In this document: positions 20,139 through 28,193 of the stretch, one piece after another
Layout of the letters: each line of letters opens with the position of its first letter
How positions within the stretch are numbered: the first letter of the stretch is position 1
DNA from: Lysobacter sp. FW306-1B-D06B
GTDB taxonomy: Bacteria; Pseudomonadota; Gammaproteobacteria; Xanthomonadales; Xanthomonadaceae
Reading direction: 5' to 3'
Assembly (NCBI RefSeq): GCF_038446665.1
Contig: NZ_CP151802.1
Location: 2,480,001 to 2,544,000, forward strand
Length of the DNA: 64,000 nucleotides
Notes under the pieces: model-generated
The model's input: the letters and a program-made list of their open reading frames with translations, nothing else
Databases searched by the model: none
What the model was told of the DNA's origin: nothing
Translations under genes and position numbers: made by a program

Positions 20139-21814
20139 GCTCGATCGTCCGCCACCGTCCCTTCGACGAGGCGCTGCGCGGCCTTCGCCGGTTGTCGTCG
20201 TTGCGACCGGAGATGACGGTCGAACGGCTCGCCTTCCTCGTGGCCGCGTTCTTCACCGTGTTCTGCAACGGCGCGTTCTTCCGCGCGGTGGCGGCGACCG
20301 GCACCCTGCACGGGCCCAAGGGCTGGCTGACCGCGCTCAGCCTGGTGCTGATGGTGGGCGCGCTGAACATGCTGCTGCTGTGCCTGCTGCTCAATCGCTG
20401 GACGTTCCGGCCGGTGTTGACCGTGCTGTTGCCGGTGACCGCGCTGGCGGCGCACTTCATGAGCCAGTACACGGTCTATCTCGACCCCGACATGCTGCGC
20501 AACATCCTGCACACCGACGGCAAGGAGTCCGGCGAGCTGCTTTCCTTGGGCATGCTGCCGAGCCTGCTGGCGCTGGGGGTCGTGCCGACGCTGCTGGTGT
20601 GGCGCGTGCGGCTGCGCCCGCGGTCGGTGGGGCGCGGCGTGCTGGTGCGGTTGTCCTGCATCGTGCTTTCGTTGCTGGTGGCGTGCGGGGCGATGATGGT
20701 CTCGTTCCAGGATCTGTCCGCGCTGATGCGCAATCACAAGGAAGTCCGCCACCTGATCACGCCAGGCAATTACCTCGTGTCGCTGGTGCGCGTGCTCCAG
20801 CACGACGGCGCACGCCGCCACGAACCCAAGGCGCCCATCGGCGTGAACGCGCGCGTCGTCGGTCGCGGGCCCAGTGCGAAGCCGCGCCTGGTGGTGCTGG
20901 TGGTGGGCGAAACAGTCCGCGCGCAGAACTGGGCTCTCAACGGCTATGCGCGCCAGACCACGCCGCAGCTGCGTGCGATCGGTCCGATCAACTTCACCGA
21001 CGTGACGTCCTGCGGCTCGGCCACGGAAGTCTCGGTGCCCTGCATGTTCTCGCCCTATGGTCGCGCGCACTACGACAAGGACCGCATCGAGCATTCGCAG
21101 TCGCTGCTGAACGTGCTTGATCACGCGGGCATCGCCACGCTCTGGCGCGACAACCAGACCGGCTGCAAGGGCGTGTGCGAGGGACTCCCGTTCCAGTCGT
21201 TCGAGCATGCGCGCGATCCCGCGGCCTGCACGGCCGAAGGTTGCCTCGACGAAGTGATGCTGCACGGCCTGTCGGAGGAAGTTGCGCGTCGGCCCGGCGA
21301 CATGGTGGTCGTGCTGCACCAGTTGGGCAGCCACGGGCCCAGCTACGCGCATCGCTATCCCGCGCGTCTTCGCCGTTTCACGCCGACCTGCGAAACGGCC
21401 GACCTGGGCGACTGCACGCGCGATGAGATCGTCAACGCCTACGACAACTCCGTGCTCTACACCGATGATTTCCTCGCGCGAACGATCCGCTTCCTCGCCG
21501 AGCAGTCCGCGCGCGACACCGCGCTGATCTACGTGTCCGACCACGGCGAATCGCTCGGCGAGAACGGCCTGTACCTGCACGGCGTGCCGTACGCGATCGC
21601 GCCGGACACGCAGACGCACGTGCCGATGGTGATGTGGCTCTCCCCCGGCATGGCGGCCGAACGCGACATCGACATCGCCTGCATGAAGCGCGAAAGCCAC
21701 GAGCCGGTGAGTCAGGACAACCTGTTCCACTCCGTGCTCGGCCTGATGCAGGTGCGCACGCCGGAGTACGACGCGACGCTGGACCTGTTCGACCGCTGCA
21801 CGCCCCACGGCTGA
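20135..21814 (+). CDS. eptA: Lipid A phosphoethanolamine transferase (EptA/MCR family)
   Basis: Transfers phosphoethanolamine from phosphatidylethanolamine to lipid A, lowering surface charge and affinity for cationic peptides such as polymyxin. The 559-residue product has about five N-terminal transmembrane helices (to about 190) and a periplasmic alkaline-phosphatase-fold domain. Zinc and catalytic residues are in place: VVGETVRAQNW (Glu259), SCGSATEVSVPCMFS (nucleophile Thr297) and SDHGES (Asp469, His470). Cys-rich segments (CKGVC, CTAEGC, CETADLGDC) match the disulfides of the family. Chromosomal context (TCS, PAP2) indicates an intrinsic gene rather than an acquired mcr. Confidence 0.93.
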   Translation: MSSIVRHRPFDEALRGLRRLSSLRPEMTVERLAFLVAAFFTVFCNGAFFRAVAATGTLHGPKGWLTALSLVLMVGALNMLLLCLLLNRWTFRPVLTVLLPVTALAAHFMSQYTVYLDPDMLRNILHTDGKESGELLSLGMLPSLLALGVVPTLLVWRVRLRPRSVGRGVLVRLSCIVLSLLVACGAMMVSFQDLSALMRNHKEVRHLITPGNYLVSLVRVLQHDGARRHEPKAPIGVNARVVGRGPSAKPRLVVLVVGETVRAQNWALNGYARQTTPQLRAIGPINFTDVTSCGSATEVSVPCMFSPYGRAHYDKDRIEHSQSLLNVLDHAGIATLWRDNQTGCKGVCEGLPFQSFEHARDPAACTAEGCLDEVMLHGLSEEVARRPGDMVVVLHQLGSHGPSYAHRYPARLRRFTPTCETADLGDCTRDEIVNAYDNSVLYTDDFLARTIRFLAEQSARDTALIYVSDHGESLGENGLYLHGVPYAIAPDTQTHVPMVMWLSPGMAAERDIDIACMKRESHEPVSQDNLFHSVLGLMQVRTPEYDATLDLFDRCTPHG

Positions 21815-21825
21815 GGCCGCCTCCC

Positions 21826-21856
21826 GCGCCGCGTCGCGTTCGTCATGACGCGGCGC
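21826..21856 (+). terminator. GC-rich hairpin after eptA
   Basis: A perfect 10-bp stem (21826-21835 with 21847-21856) and an 11-base loop, 11 bases after the eptA stop, without a T-tract. Possible Rho-dependent or stabilising end structure. Confidence 0.4.
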
Positions 21857-21965
21857 CCAAGCGCGAACCGTGGCCGCTGGCAAGTGTCGGCAGTGGGCCG
21901 CCGCATGGCAGGCGTGCGGCTCTGCGTCCGTGCGCCATCCTGCGTACGATCGAGGAGATCGGACG

Positions 21966-23465
21966 ATGTCGAAGACGATGGCGTGGTGTGCAGGCGGGTT
22001 GCTGGCCCTGGCGATGAGCCCGGTCGCGGCGGCTGAATTGGGCGTACTCGCGCCCGTACTCGCCGACGGGCAGCCACAGGTGCAGGCGGACCCGGCCGGA
22101 CGGCCGGCGCCAGTGGTCACGCGTGTCACGTCTGGTGCGCTCTACGAGCAAGTGCAGCGCGAGGCTCGCGACGGCTTCGTGGCCACCGTGCTGGCGTTGG
22201 ACGAAAGCGCGCAGCGCATCGCCGGCGCGCGCACGCGGGTGCCGACGTGGTTGTATCTCTCGGCCGAGGACGGCGGCTTCGCGCGCCGTGGCTTCTGGCT
22301 GGAAGAGAACGGCCGCCGCCGTTTCGTTGACGAATTGTTCGTCGATCTCGTCGTCGATGCCGACATCGTGGCCGATGGCGGCTTCGAGGAAATCTTCACC
22401 CACGAGATGGGCCATGTATTCCTGCGTCGGCTGATGCCCGGCCTGCCGTACGGCTGGTCGCGCACGCCGCACAGCAGCATGAGCGTCACCGATTACCCGA
22501 CCGCGTTCGACGAAGGCTTCGCCACGCATTTCCAGGGACTGGTGCGGCGGTACTCGCGCAATCCGCGCCTGGAGAACCTGACGCTGGGCCTGGACGCGAA
22601 GCCCTTCGTGCCGTTCTGGCTGAGCAATCTCGATCGCGTCGGCCGCATCGACGGCGTGCGTCGCAACCTGTTCGTGCAGCAGCAACTGGTTCCGTCCGGC
22701 AGCGACGCGGAAGCCTGGTCGCGCGCCAACGAAAGCACCGCCTTCGACATGGCGCGGCTGAAGAACGGCCAGCAGATGATGTCGTCCGAAGGCGTGATCG
22801 CCACGCTGTTCTACCGCTGGCTGGTGCCGGGCGAGGGCTCGCGCGAGGCGATCGTGGCGCGCTACTCGCAGCTGTTCCGCACGCTTGCGCGTTCCGATGG
22901 CTGGACGATCCGTTCGGATTCGCCGGTGTTCCTCGATGTCGTCGACCACTACTGCGCCGACGTGCCCGCCGACTGCGCGCGCGTGCGCGGCGTCGTGCTC
23001 GACACGACCTACGGCGCCACCGCCGATGCCGCCATGCCGCGTGCGACCGAAGCGATGGCCGAGCGCGGACGTATCGGCGACATGGCCGGGTTCATCGCGG
23101 GCCTCAAGCCGGCACGGGCGCAGATGGCGCAGCTGCAGGCGCGCGTGGCGCAGCAGCCGGCGCTGCTGCGCGCCACGCTCGGACCGGACCTGTGGCTGCT
23201 CGGCCGCACGCCGGTGAAGTTGCCGGGCATGCCGTCCCAGGACGTAGCGGTGAACCTCAACACCGCCGAAGCCGAGCAACTGCGCACCTTGCCGGGCATC
23301 GACGCGGCAATCGCGCAGCGCGCACTGCTCAGCCGGCGCGAGGAGGGCGTGTTTGCAGATGTCGCCGATTTCGCGAGACGCGCCGGCCTCGACGCCGCAC
23401 AGCGCGCCGCGCTGGAATCGGCGGCGCGTGCGCTGGAAAAGGACGGGCTGAACGAGCGTCGCTAG
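21966..23465 (+). CDS. Secreted HExxH metallopeptidase-like protein with C-terminal helix-hairpin-helix domain
   Basis: A 499-residue exported protein; the signal peptide is MSKTMAWCAGGLLALAMSPV followed by AAA. A zinc-peptidase motif HEMGH (His146, Glu147, His150) is followed at Glu183 by DEGFATHF, the spacing expected for the third gluzincin ligand. The last 70 residues (about 426 on) resemble the ComEA helix-hairpin-helix (NLNTAEAEQLRTLPGI), normally a DNA-binding module. I do not recognise the whole architecture. GAGGAGA precedes the ATG, and TACGAT (21945-21950) may be the -10. The stop overlaps the dinB stop on the other strand. Confidence 0.8.
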   Translation: MSKTMAWCAGGLLALAMSPVAAAELGVLAPVLADGQPQVQADPAGRPAPVVTRVTSGALYEQVQREARDGFVATVLALDESAQRIAGARTRVPTWLYLSAEDGGFARRGFWLEENGRRRFVDELFVDLVVDADIVADGGFEEIFTHEMGHVFLRRLMPGLPYGWSRTPHSSMSVTDYPTAFDEGFATHFQGLVRRYSRNPRLENLTLGLDAKPFVPFWLSNLDRVGRIDGVRRNLFVQQQLVPSGSDAEAWSRANESTAFDMARLKNGQQMMSSEGVIATLFYRWLVPGEGSREAIVARYSQLFRTLARSDGWTIRSDSPVFLDVVDHYCADVPADCARVRGVVLDTTYGATADAAMPRATEAMAERGRIGDMAGFIAGLKPARAQMAQLQARVAQQPALLRATLGPDLWLLGRTPVKLPGMPSQDVAVNLNTAEAEQLRTLPGIDAAIAQRALLSRREEGVFADVADFARRAGLDAAQRAALESAARALEKDGLNERR

Positions 23466-24571
23466 GGCGTCGCGGTGGCGGGTTCGAACAGATCGCTCTG
23501 CGCGACGCTTTCCTCGTCGCGATCGATGAACCCCGACAGGCCCACTCCCACCAGCCGATAGCGCGTGTCCGCGGGCAGCGGCACGCGCGCGCGCAGATCG
23601 CAGGCGATGCGCGTGAGTTGCTCCACGCTGGCCGGGCGCTCCGGTGGCGTGAAGCTGCGGGTGAGGATGCGGAAGTCGGCCGTCTTGAGCTTGAGCACGA
23701 TGGTGCGCGCGATGCGGTCGGGATCGCGTTCCAGCTCACGCGAATACCCGTCCCAGGTCTTGCCGGCAAGACGCTCGATATGCGCCTCCACTTCCTCCAG
23801 AAGCAGGTCGCGCTCGAAGGTGTCTTCGGAGGAGATCTGCAGGGTAGGGCGCTCGGGTTCGACCGGATGGTGGTCGATGCCCAGCGAGAGCTCGTGCAGG
23901 CGCCGGCCCCAACGGCCGAAGCGCGATTCCAGTTCGGCGTCCCCGAGCGCGCGCAGGTCGGCGACGGTGGCGATGCCCAGTTCCTCCAGTTTCTGCTCCA
24001 TGACCTTGCCCACGCCCGGCAGGCGGCCGACGGGCAGCGGCGCGAGGAAGGCTTCGACCTGATGCGGGCGGATCACGAACAACCCGTCCGGCTTGCGCCA
24101 GTCGGAGGCGATCTTGGCCAGGAACTTGTTGGGCGCGACACCGGCCGAGGCGGTGAGGTGCGTCTCCTCGCGAATGGCCTCGCGGATGGCCTGCGCGGTG
24201 GCGGTGGCGGTGGGAAGACCGGTCTTGGTCGCGCTCACGTCCAGATAGGCCTCGTCGAGCGAGAGCGGTTCGATGAGGTCCGTGTGGCGGGCGAAGATCT
24301 CGCGCACCTGTCGCGAGACGGCCTTGTAACGCGTGAAGTCCGGCGGCACGAACACCGCCTGCGGGCACAGGCGCTCGGCGCGGATCGCCGGCATCGCCGA
24401 GCGCACCCCGAAGCGGCGTGCCTCGTAGCTGGCCGCGCACACCACCGAGCGCGCCCCGCGCCAGGCGACCACGACCGGCCGCCCGCGCAACGAGGGATCG
24501 TCCCGCTGCTCGACGGACGCGTAGAAGGCGTCCATGTCGACATGCACGATCTTGCGGGGCGGAACGGACAC
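23462..24571 (-). CDS. dinB: DNA polymerase IV
   Basis: Y-family translesion DNA polymerase of the SOS response. The 369-residue product has the catalytic carboxylates in HVDMDAFYASVEQ and SLDEAYLDVS, the HhH region (RLPGVGKVMEQKLEELGI) and the little-finger domain (SSEDTFERDLL). It starts with GTG. A LexA-type palindrome lies 34 bases upstream. The tail (QSDLFEP) may serve as a clamp-binding motif. Gene end: the two convergent stop codons share CTAG at 23462-23465. Confidence 0.95.
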   Translation of the reverse strand: MSVPPRKIVHVDMDAFYASVEQRDDPSLRGRPVVVAWRGARSVVCAASYEARRFGVRSAMPAIRAERLCPQAVFVPPDFTRYKAVSRQVREIFARHTDLIEPLSLDEAYLDVSATKTGLPTATATAQAIREAIREETHLTASAGVAPNKFLAKIASDWRKPDGLFVIRPHQVEAFLAPLPVGRLPGVGKVMEQKLEELGIATVADLRALGDAELESRFGRWGRRLHELSLGIDHHPVEPERPTLQISSEDTFERDLLLEEVEAHIERLAGKTWDGYSRELERDPDRIARTIVLKLKTADFRILTRSFTPPERPASVEQLTRIACDLRARVPLPADTRYRLVGVGLSGFIDRDEESVAQSDLFEPATATP

Positions 24572-24604
24572 GGGCGGCAGCGCATGGGGCGCCTCGGGGG
24601 CGCG

Positions 24605-24620
24605 TTAGTCAAAATACTAA
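24605..24620 (-). promoter_or_regulatory. LexA (SOS) box of dinB
   Basis: TTAGTCAAAATACTAA matches the Xanthomonadaceae LexA site TTAG-N6-TACTA and is a palindrome with CGCG extensions on both sides (24601-24624). It lies just upstream of dinB. On the dinB strand the box contains TTGACT, a fair -35, so bound LexA would cover the promoter. Confidence 0.82.
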
Positions 24621-24693
24621 CGCGCGCCCCGCATCCCGTCATCCCGGCGGAGGCTAGATCGGGCGCCGAGTCCTGCCGCATCCGCGCCCATGC

Positions 24694-24797
24694 CGTCGTC
24701 CCCGCGTAGGCGGGGACCCAACTGTGAGGGCATCACGCCTTCCGGAGGACGCAATGACGGCGGTCAGTTGGATTCCCGCCTGCGCGGGAATGACGGC
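24694..24797. repeat. Inverted pair of CCCCGCG/CGGGG palindromic repeats (family A)
   Basis: The left element (24694-24738) is a short GTCGTCCCCGCG..CGGGGAC palindrome with a CCCAACTGTGA tail. The right one (24764-24797) is a CAGTTGGATTCCC..GGGAATGACGG palindrome in opposite orientation. Further members lie at 29638, 35962, 36015, 36089, 36133 and 50939. Family A resembles REP-like elements and the Neisseria dRS3 pattern (ATTCCC-N8-GGGAAT). Confidence 0.8.
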
Positions 24798-24844
24798 AGG
24801 GGCGGAGGGCAGTTGCTTGCGGATAGGGCCATCTCAAGACGGGA

Positions 24845-25210
24845 CTACACAACCTCGGCGTAGACCGCTCCCGCATCGCGAACGCCTTCGCGGCGACCGC
24901 GTGCGTGTTCCGACAACTGCCGCCGCATCGCTTCGAACGCATCGTGCACGGCGACGTAGACGTCCTCGTGGCGATGATCCTTCGGCGGTGTGCGCCCGGC
25001 TTCGAACGTTGCGCCGGACGTCACTGCGTGAACATGCACGGCATACCGGTTTCCATGCTGGTGCCGGTGCTCCGCATGACGCACCGCGACATCGCAGGAC
25101 TGCAACTGCGGTGCGAACTGCCACAACTTCGTCGCATGGCGATGGATGGTGTCGCGCAGTGCCCCGGATACGGGCATGCCTTCGAAGCGGATCGTGACGT
25201 CGTGTCGCAT
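24845..25210 (-). CDS. HPF/RaiA-family ribosome-associated protein
   Basis: A 121-residue protein of the S30EA/RaiA family. The family binds the 30S A/P sites and inactivates or dimerises ribosomes in slow growth. The N-terminal beta-alpha-beta fold is seen in VTIRFEGMPVSGALRDTI and KLWQFAPQLQSCDVAVRHAE, the second helix in DVYVAVHDAFEAMRRQL. It is unusually rich in His. AGGT precedes the ATG. It stands alone between repeats and the pat gene, so it is a second, stress-type paralogue rather than the rpoN-linked hpf. Confidence 0.8.
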   Translation of the reverse strand: MRHDVTIRFEGMPVSGALRDTIHRHATKLWQFAPQLQSCDVAVRHAEHRHQHGNRYAVHVHAVTSGATFEAGRTPPKDHRHEDVYVAVHDAFEAMRRQLSEHARGRREGVRDAGAVYAEVV

Positions 25211-25333
25211 GTGGACCTCGCTGTGTTGAACCCAAGTCCATTTGCGCGCCCGTGCGATGGCATGTCAGCTTGAAACTTCCCCATGGCCGCGTGCATGGTG
25301 GCGGTGCATGATGGTGGACTGGCGATACGCCCG

Positions 25334-28042
25334 ATGAGCACCTATTCCCTCGAATCGCTGTTCGCTCCCGCCTCCGTCGCCGTGGTCGGCGGCAGTCCGC
25401 GCGAGCGTTCCATCGGCCGCGCCGTGCTGCGCAATCTGCAGGCCGGTGGTTTCACCGGCGCCATCGGACTGGTGAACCCGCGCCACCGCGAGATCGAGGG
25501 CGTCGCCTCCGTGGCGCGACTGGCGGACCTGCCGTTCGTGCCGGAGCTGGTCGTCATCGCCACGCCCGCCGCGATGGTCCCCAAGTACGCGAAGGCGGCG
25601 GCCGAACACGGCGCATCCGCCGCGGTCGTGCTGAGCACGGGGCTCGGGCAGGGCGAGGGTTCGCTCGCGGCGGAACTGCAGGCGATCGCCCGCGAGCACG
25701 GCCTGCGCCTGGCCGGCCCCAGCAGCCTGGGCGTGATCGCGCCGCACGCGAGGCTCAACGCCAGCTTCGCCGCGCACACGCCGCCGCCGGGCGACATCGC
25801 CCTGATCTCGCAATCGGCCGCCATTGCCGCCGCGCTGGTCGAATGGGGCGCAGGGCGTTCGATCGGCTTCTCCGCGGTGGCCGCGCTGGGCGACGCACTC
25901 GACGTGGACTTCGCCGACCTGCTCGACTACTTCGCGCGCGATCGCCATTCGCGCGCGATCCTGCTCTATGTCGAATCGATCCGCGATGCGCGCAAGTTCA
26001 TGTCCGCCGCGCGCGCCGCCGCGCGCCTGAAGCCGGTGGTGGTGGTGAAATCCGGGCGGCACGCGCCGCGTCCGTCCGCGCCTGGCACGCACGCCGCCGC
26101 ACTGGCATCGCCCGACGCCGTGTACGCGGCGGCCTTCCACCGCGCCGGCATGTTGCGCGTGCGCGCCTTGAACGAGCTGTTCTCCGCGGCCGAAGCCCTG
26201 AGCCGCGTCGAGACGCTGCCGGGCCGACGACTGGCGATCATGGCCAACGGCCGCGGCACCGGCGCGCTCGCCGCCGATCGCCTGCTCGACATGGGCGGCA
26301 CGCTAGCGGTGCTGTCGGACGAAGCGCGCGAGGCCATGCGCCCGATCGCCTCGATGGCCTGGCCCGGCACGAATCCCGTGGATTTTTACGGCGACGTCGA
26401 CAACGCCTCGTACCAGGCCGCGTTCCAGGCGCTGGCGTCCGATGCGGGCAACGACGCGCTGCTCGTGCTCAACGTGCCGACCGCGCTGATCGGTGCGGAC
26501 AGCCGCGCCGCCGCGCTTGCGCAGGCGCGTGATGCCTTGCCGCGCCATCTCGCGCGCAAACCGGTGTTCGCGGTGTGGCTCGGCGCGGACGATGCGGCCG
26601 CCGATCGCCTCAACGCCGCGCGCATTCCCAACTACCCGACCGAAGCCGACGCCGTGCGCGGCTTCATGTACCTGGTGCGCCATCGCGAAGCGCGCCTGAC
26701 GCTGATGGAGACGCCGCCCAGCCTGCCCGACGACCTCGTCGTCGACACGTCCACGGCGCGCGCCATCGTCGAAGGCGCGATCGCGCAAGGGCGGCGCTGG
26801 CTCGATCCGGTCGAAGTCACGCGTGTGCTGCGCGCCTACGACATTCCGATCACGCCGGTCGCGCGGGCGCGCGATGCGGACGAAGCCGCGCGCGTGGCGG
26901 CGCCGCTGCTCGCCGAGGGTCTGCAGGTCGCGGTGAAGATCCTCTCGCCCGACATCGACCACAAGTCCGACGTCGACGGCGTCCGCCTCAACCTCTTCAG
27001 CGAACAGGCCGTGCACGAGGCCACCGCGTCCATTCTGGCGCGCGCCCGCGACGCACGTCCGCACGCGCGCATCGAAGGCGTCACGGTGCATCCGATGATC
27101 ACCCGCCCCAAGGCGCGCGAACTGATCGCCGGCATGGTGGACGACGAGACCTTCGGCCCGGTGATCGTGTTCGGTCGCGGCGGCACCGCGGTGGAAGTGA
27201 TCGACGACAAGGCGCTCGCGCTGCCGCCGCTGGACCTTCGCCTGGCGCACGAGATGATCGGGCGCACGCGCGTCTCGCGCATCCTCAAGGCCTACCGCGA
27301 CGTGCCCGCCGCCGACGAGCGTGCCGTCGCGCTGATGCTGGTGAAGCTGGCGCAGCTGGTCGGCGACGTGCCGGACATCCGCGAGGTCGACATCAACCCG
27401 TTGCTGGCCGACAAGGACGGCCTGATCGCGGTGGACGCGCGCATCGGCGTGTCGCCCTCGCGCCTGCTGCACAAGGGGCCGGGCCATCCGCGTTTCGCGA
27501 TCCGTCCGTATCCGAAGGAGTGGGAGCGCGAGATCGTCCTGTCCGATGGCGCGACGGCGTTCGTGCGCCCGGTGCGTCCGGAGGACGAGGAGATGTTCCG
27601 CGCCTTCTTCGGCCGCGTCTCCGATGAAGACCTGCGCATGCGCTTCTTCCAGACGGTGCGCCATTTCAGTCACGAGTTCATCGCGCAGCTGACGCAGCTC
27701 GACTACGCGCGCTCGATCGCGCTGGTCGCCATCGAGCCGGCGTCGGGCGAAATGCTCGGCGCTGTGCGCCTGCATGCGGACGCGAACTACGACAAGGGCG
27801 AGTACGGCATCCTGGTGCGATCGGACCTCAAGGGCCACGGCCTGGGCTGGCGGCTGATGCAGATCATGATCGAGTACGCGCGCTGGCTCGGCCTGCGTTC
27901 GATCGAGGGCGAGGTGCTGCAGGAGAACCGCACGATGATCGAGATGTGCCGCGCGCTGGGGTTCTCGGTGGTGACCCATCCGGACGATCCGAGTCTGGTG
28001 ACGGTGTCCTTGCCGATCACGGATGCGGTGAAGTCCGTTTAG
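25334..28042 (+). CDS. Pat/PatZ-type protein lysine acetyltransferase with acyl-CoA synthetase (ADP-forming)-like domain
   Basis: A 902-residue enzyme that in related bacteria acetylates and inactivates acetyl-CoA synthetase and other proteins. Order: CoA-binding domain (1-130, SVAVVGGSPRERSIGRAVL), succinyl-CoA ligase-like domains (about 130-460), ATP-grasp domain (about 485-715, DIDHKSDVDGVRLNL), then a C-terminal GNAT domain (about 730-890) with the acetyl-CoA loop KGHGLGWRLM. ATG at 25334 is chosen since the conserved N-terminus starts there. The nearby CrbS/CrbR-like pair controls acetyl-CoA synthetase in other genera, a plausible link. Confidence 0.9.
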   Translation: MSTYSLESLFAPASVAVVGGSPRERSIGRAVLRNLQAGGFTGAIGLVNPRHREIEGVASVARLADLPFVPELVVIATPAAMVPKYAKAAAEHGASAAVVLSTGLGQGEGSLAAELQAIAREHGLRLAGPSSLGVIAPHARLNASFAAHTPPPGDIALISQSAAIAAALVEWGAGRSIGFSAVAALGDALDVDFADLLDYFARDRHSRAILLYVESIRDARKFMSAARAAARLKPVVVVKSGRHAPRPSAPGTHAAALASPDAVYAAAFHRAGMLRVRALNELFSAAEALSRVETLPGRRLAIMANGRGTGALAADRLLDMGGTLAVLSDEAREAMRPIASMAWPGTNPVDFYGDVDNASYQAAFQALASDAGNDALLVLNVPTALIGADSRAAALAQARDALPRHLARKPVFAVWLGADDAAADRLNAARIPNYPTEADAVRGFMYLVRHREARLTLMETPPSLPDDLVVDTSTARAIVEGAIAQGRRWLDPVEVTRVLRAYDIPITPVARARDADEAARVAAPLLAEGLQVAVKILSPDIDHKSDVDGVRLNLFSEQAVHEATASILARARDARPHARIEGVTVHPMITRPKARELIAGMVDDETFGPVIVFGRGGTAVEVIDDKALALPPLDLRLAHEMIGRTRVSRILKAYRDVPAADERAVALMLVKLAQLVGDVPDIREVDINPLLADKDGLIAVDARIGVSPSRLLHKGPGHPRFAIRPYPKEWEREIVLSDGATAFVRPVRPEDEEMFRAFFGRVSDEDLRMRFFQTVRHFSHEFIAQLTQLDYARSIALVAIEPASGEMLGAVRLHADANYDKGEYGILVRSDLKGHGLGWRLMQIMIEYARWLGLRSIEGEVLQENRTMIEMCRALGFSVVTHPDDPSLVTVSLPITDAVKSV

Positions 28043-28046
28043 AGGT

Positions 28047-28172
28047 GATCTCGGCGAAAGCCGGGATCCAACCATGTAGCCCGGGTAAGGCCGAAGGCCG
28101 CACCCGGGGCGCGTCACGGATCGACGGTGCGGCGACGTTGAACCCGGGTGCGCTTCGCTTACCCGGGCTACG
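28047..28172. repeat. Inverted pair of GTAGCCCGGGTAAG repeats (family B) with a half family-A element
   Basis: The left element (28075-28109) and right element (28141-28172) are complementary ends, GTAGCCCGGGTAAG and CTTACCCGGGCTAC, each followed by its own inner palindrome. A half family-A element (28047-28072) precedes them. They separate the convergent pat and GntP genes and may aid termination. A second family-B pair lies at 35803-35886. Confidence 0.8.
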
Positions 28173-28193
28173 CGTTGGCGCGGCCCGATAACC

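Noticed and set aside
20135..21814. Acquired mcr colistin-resistance gene
   Set aside because: It is co-oriented and overlapping with a PAP2 gene, lacks flanking insertion sequences and has the same composition as its neighbours; an intrinsic eptA is more likely.
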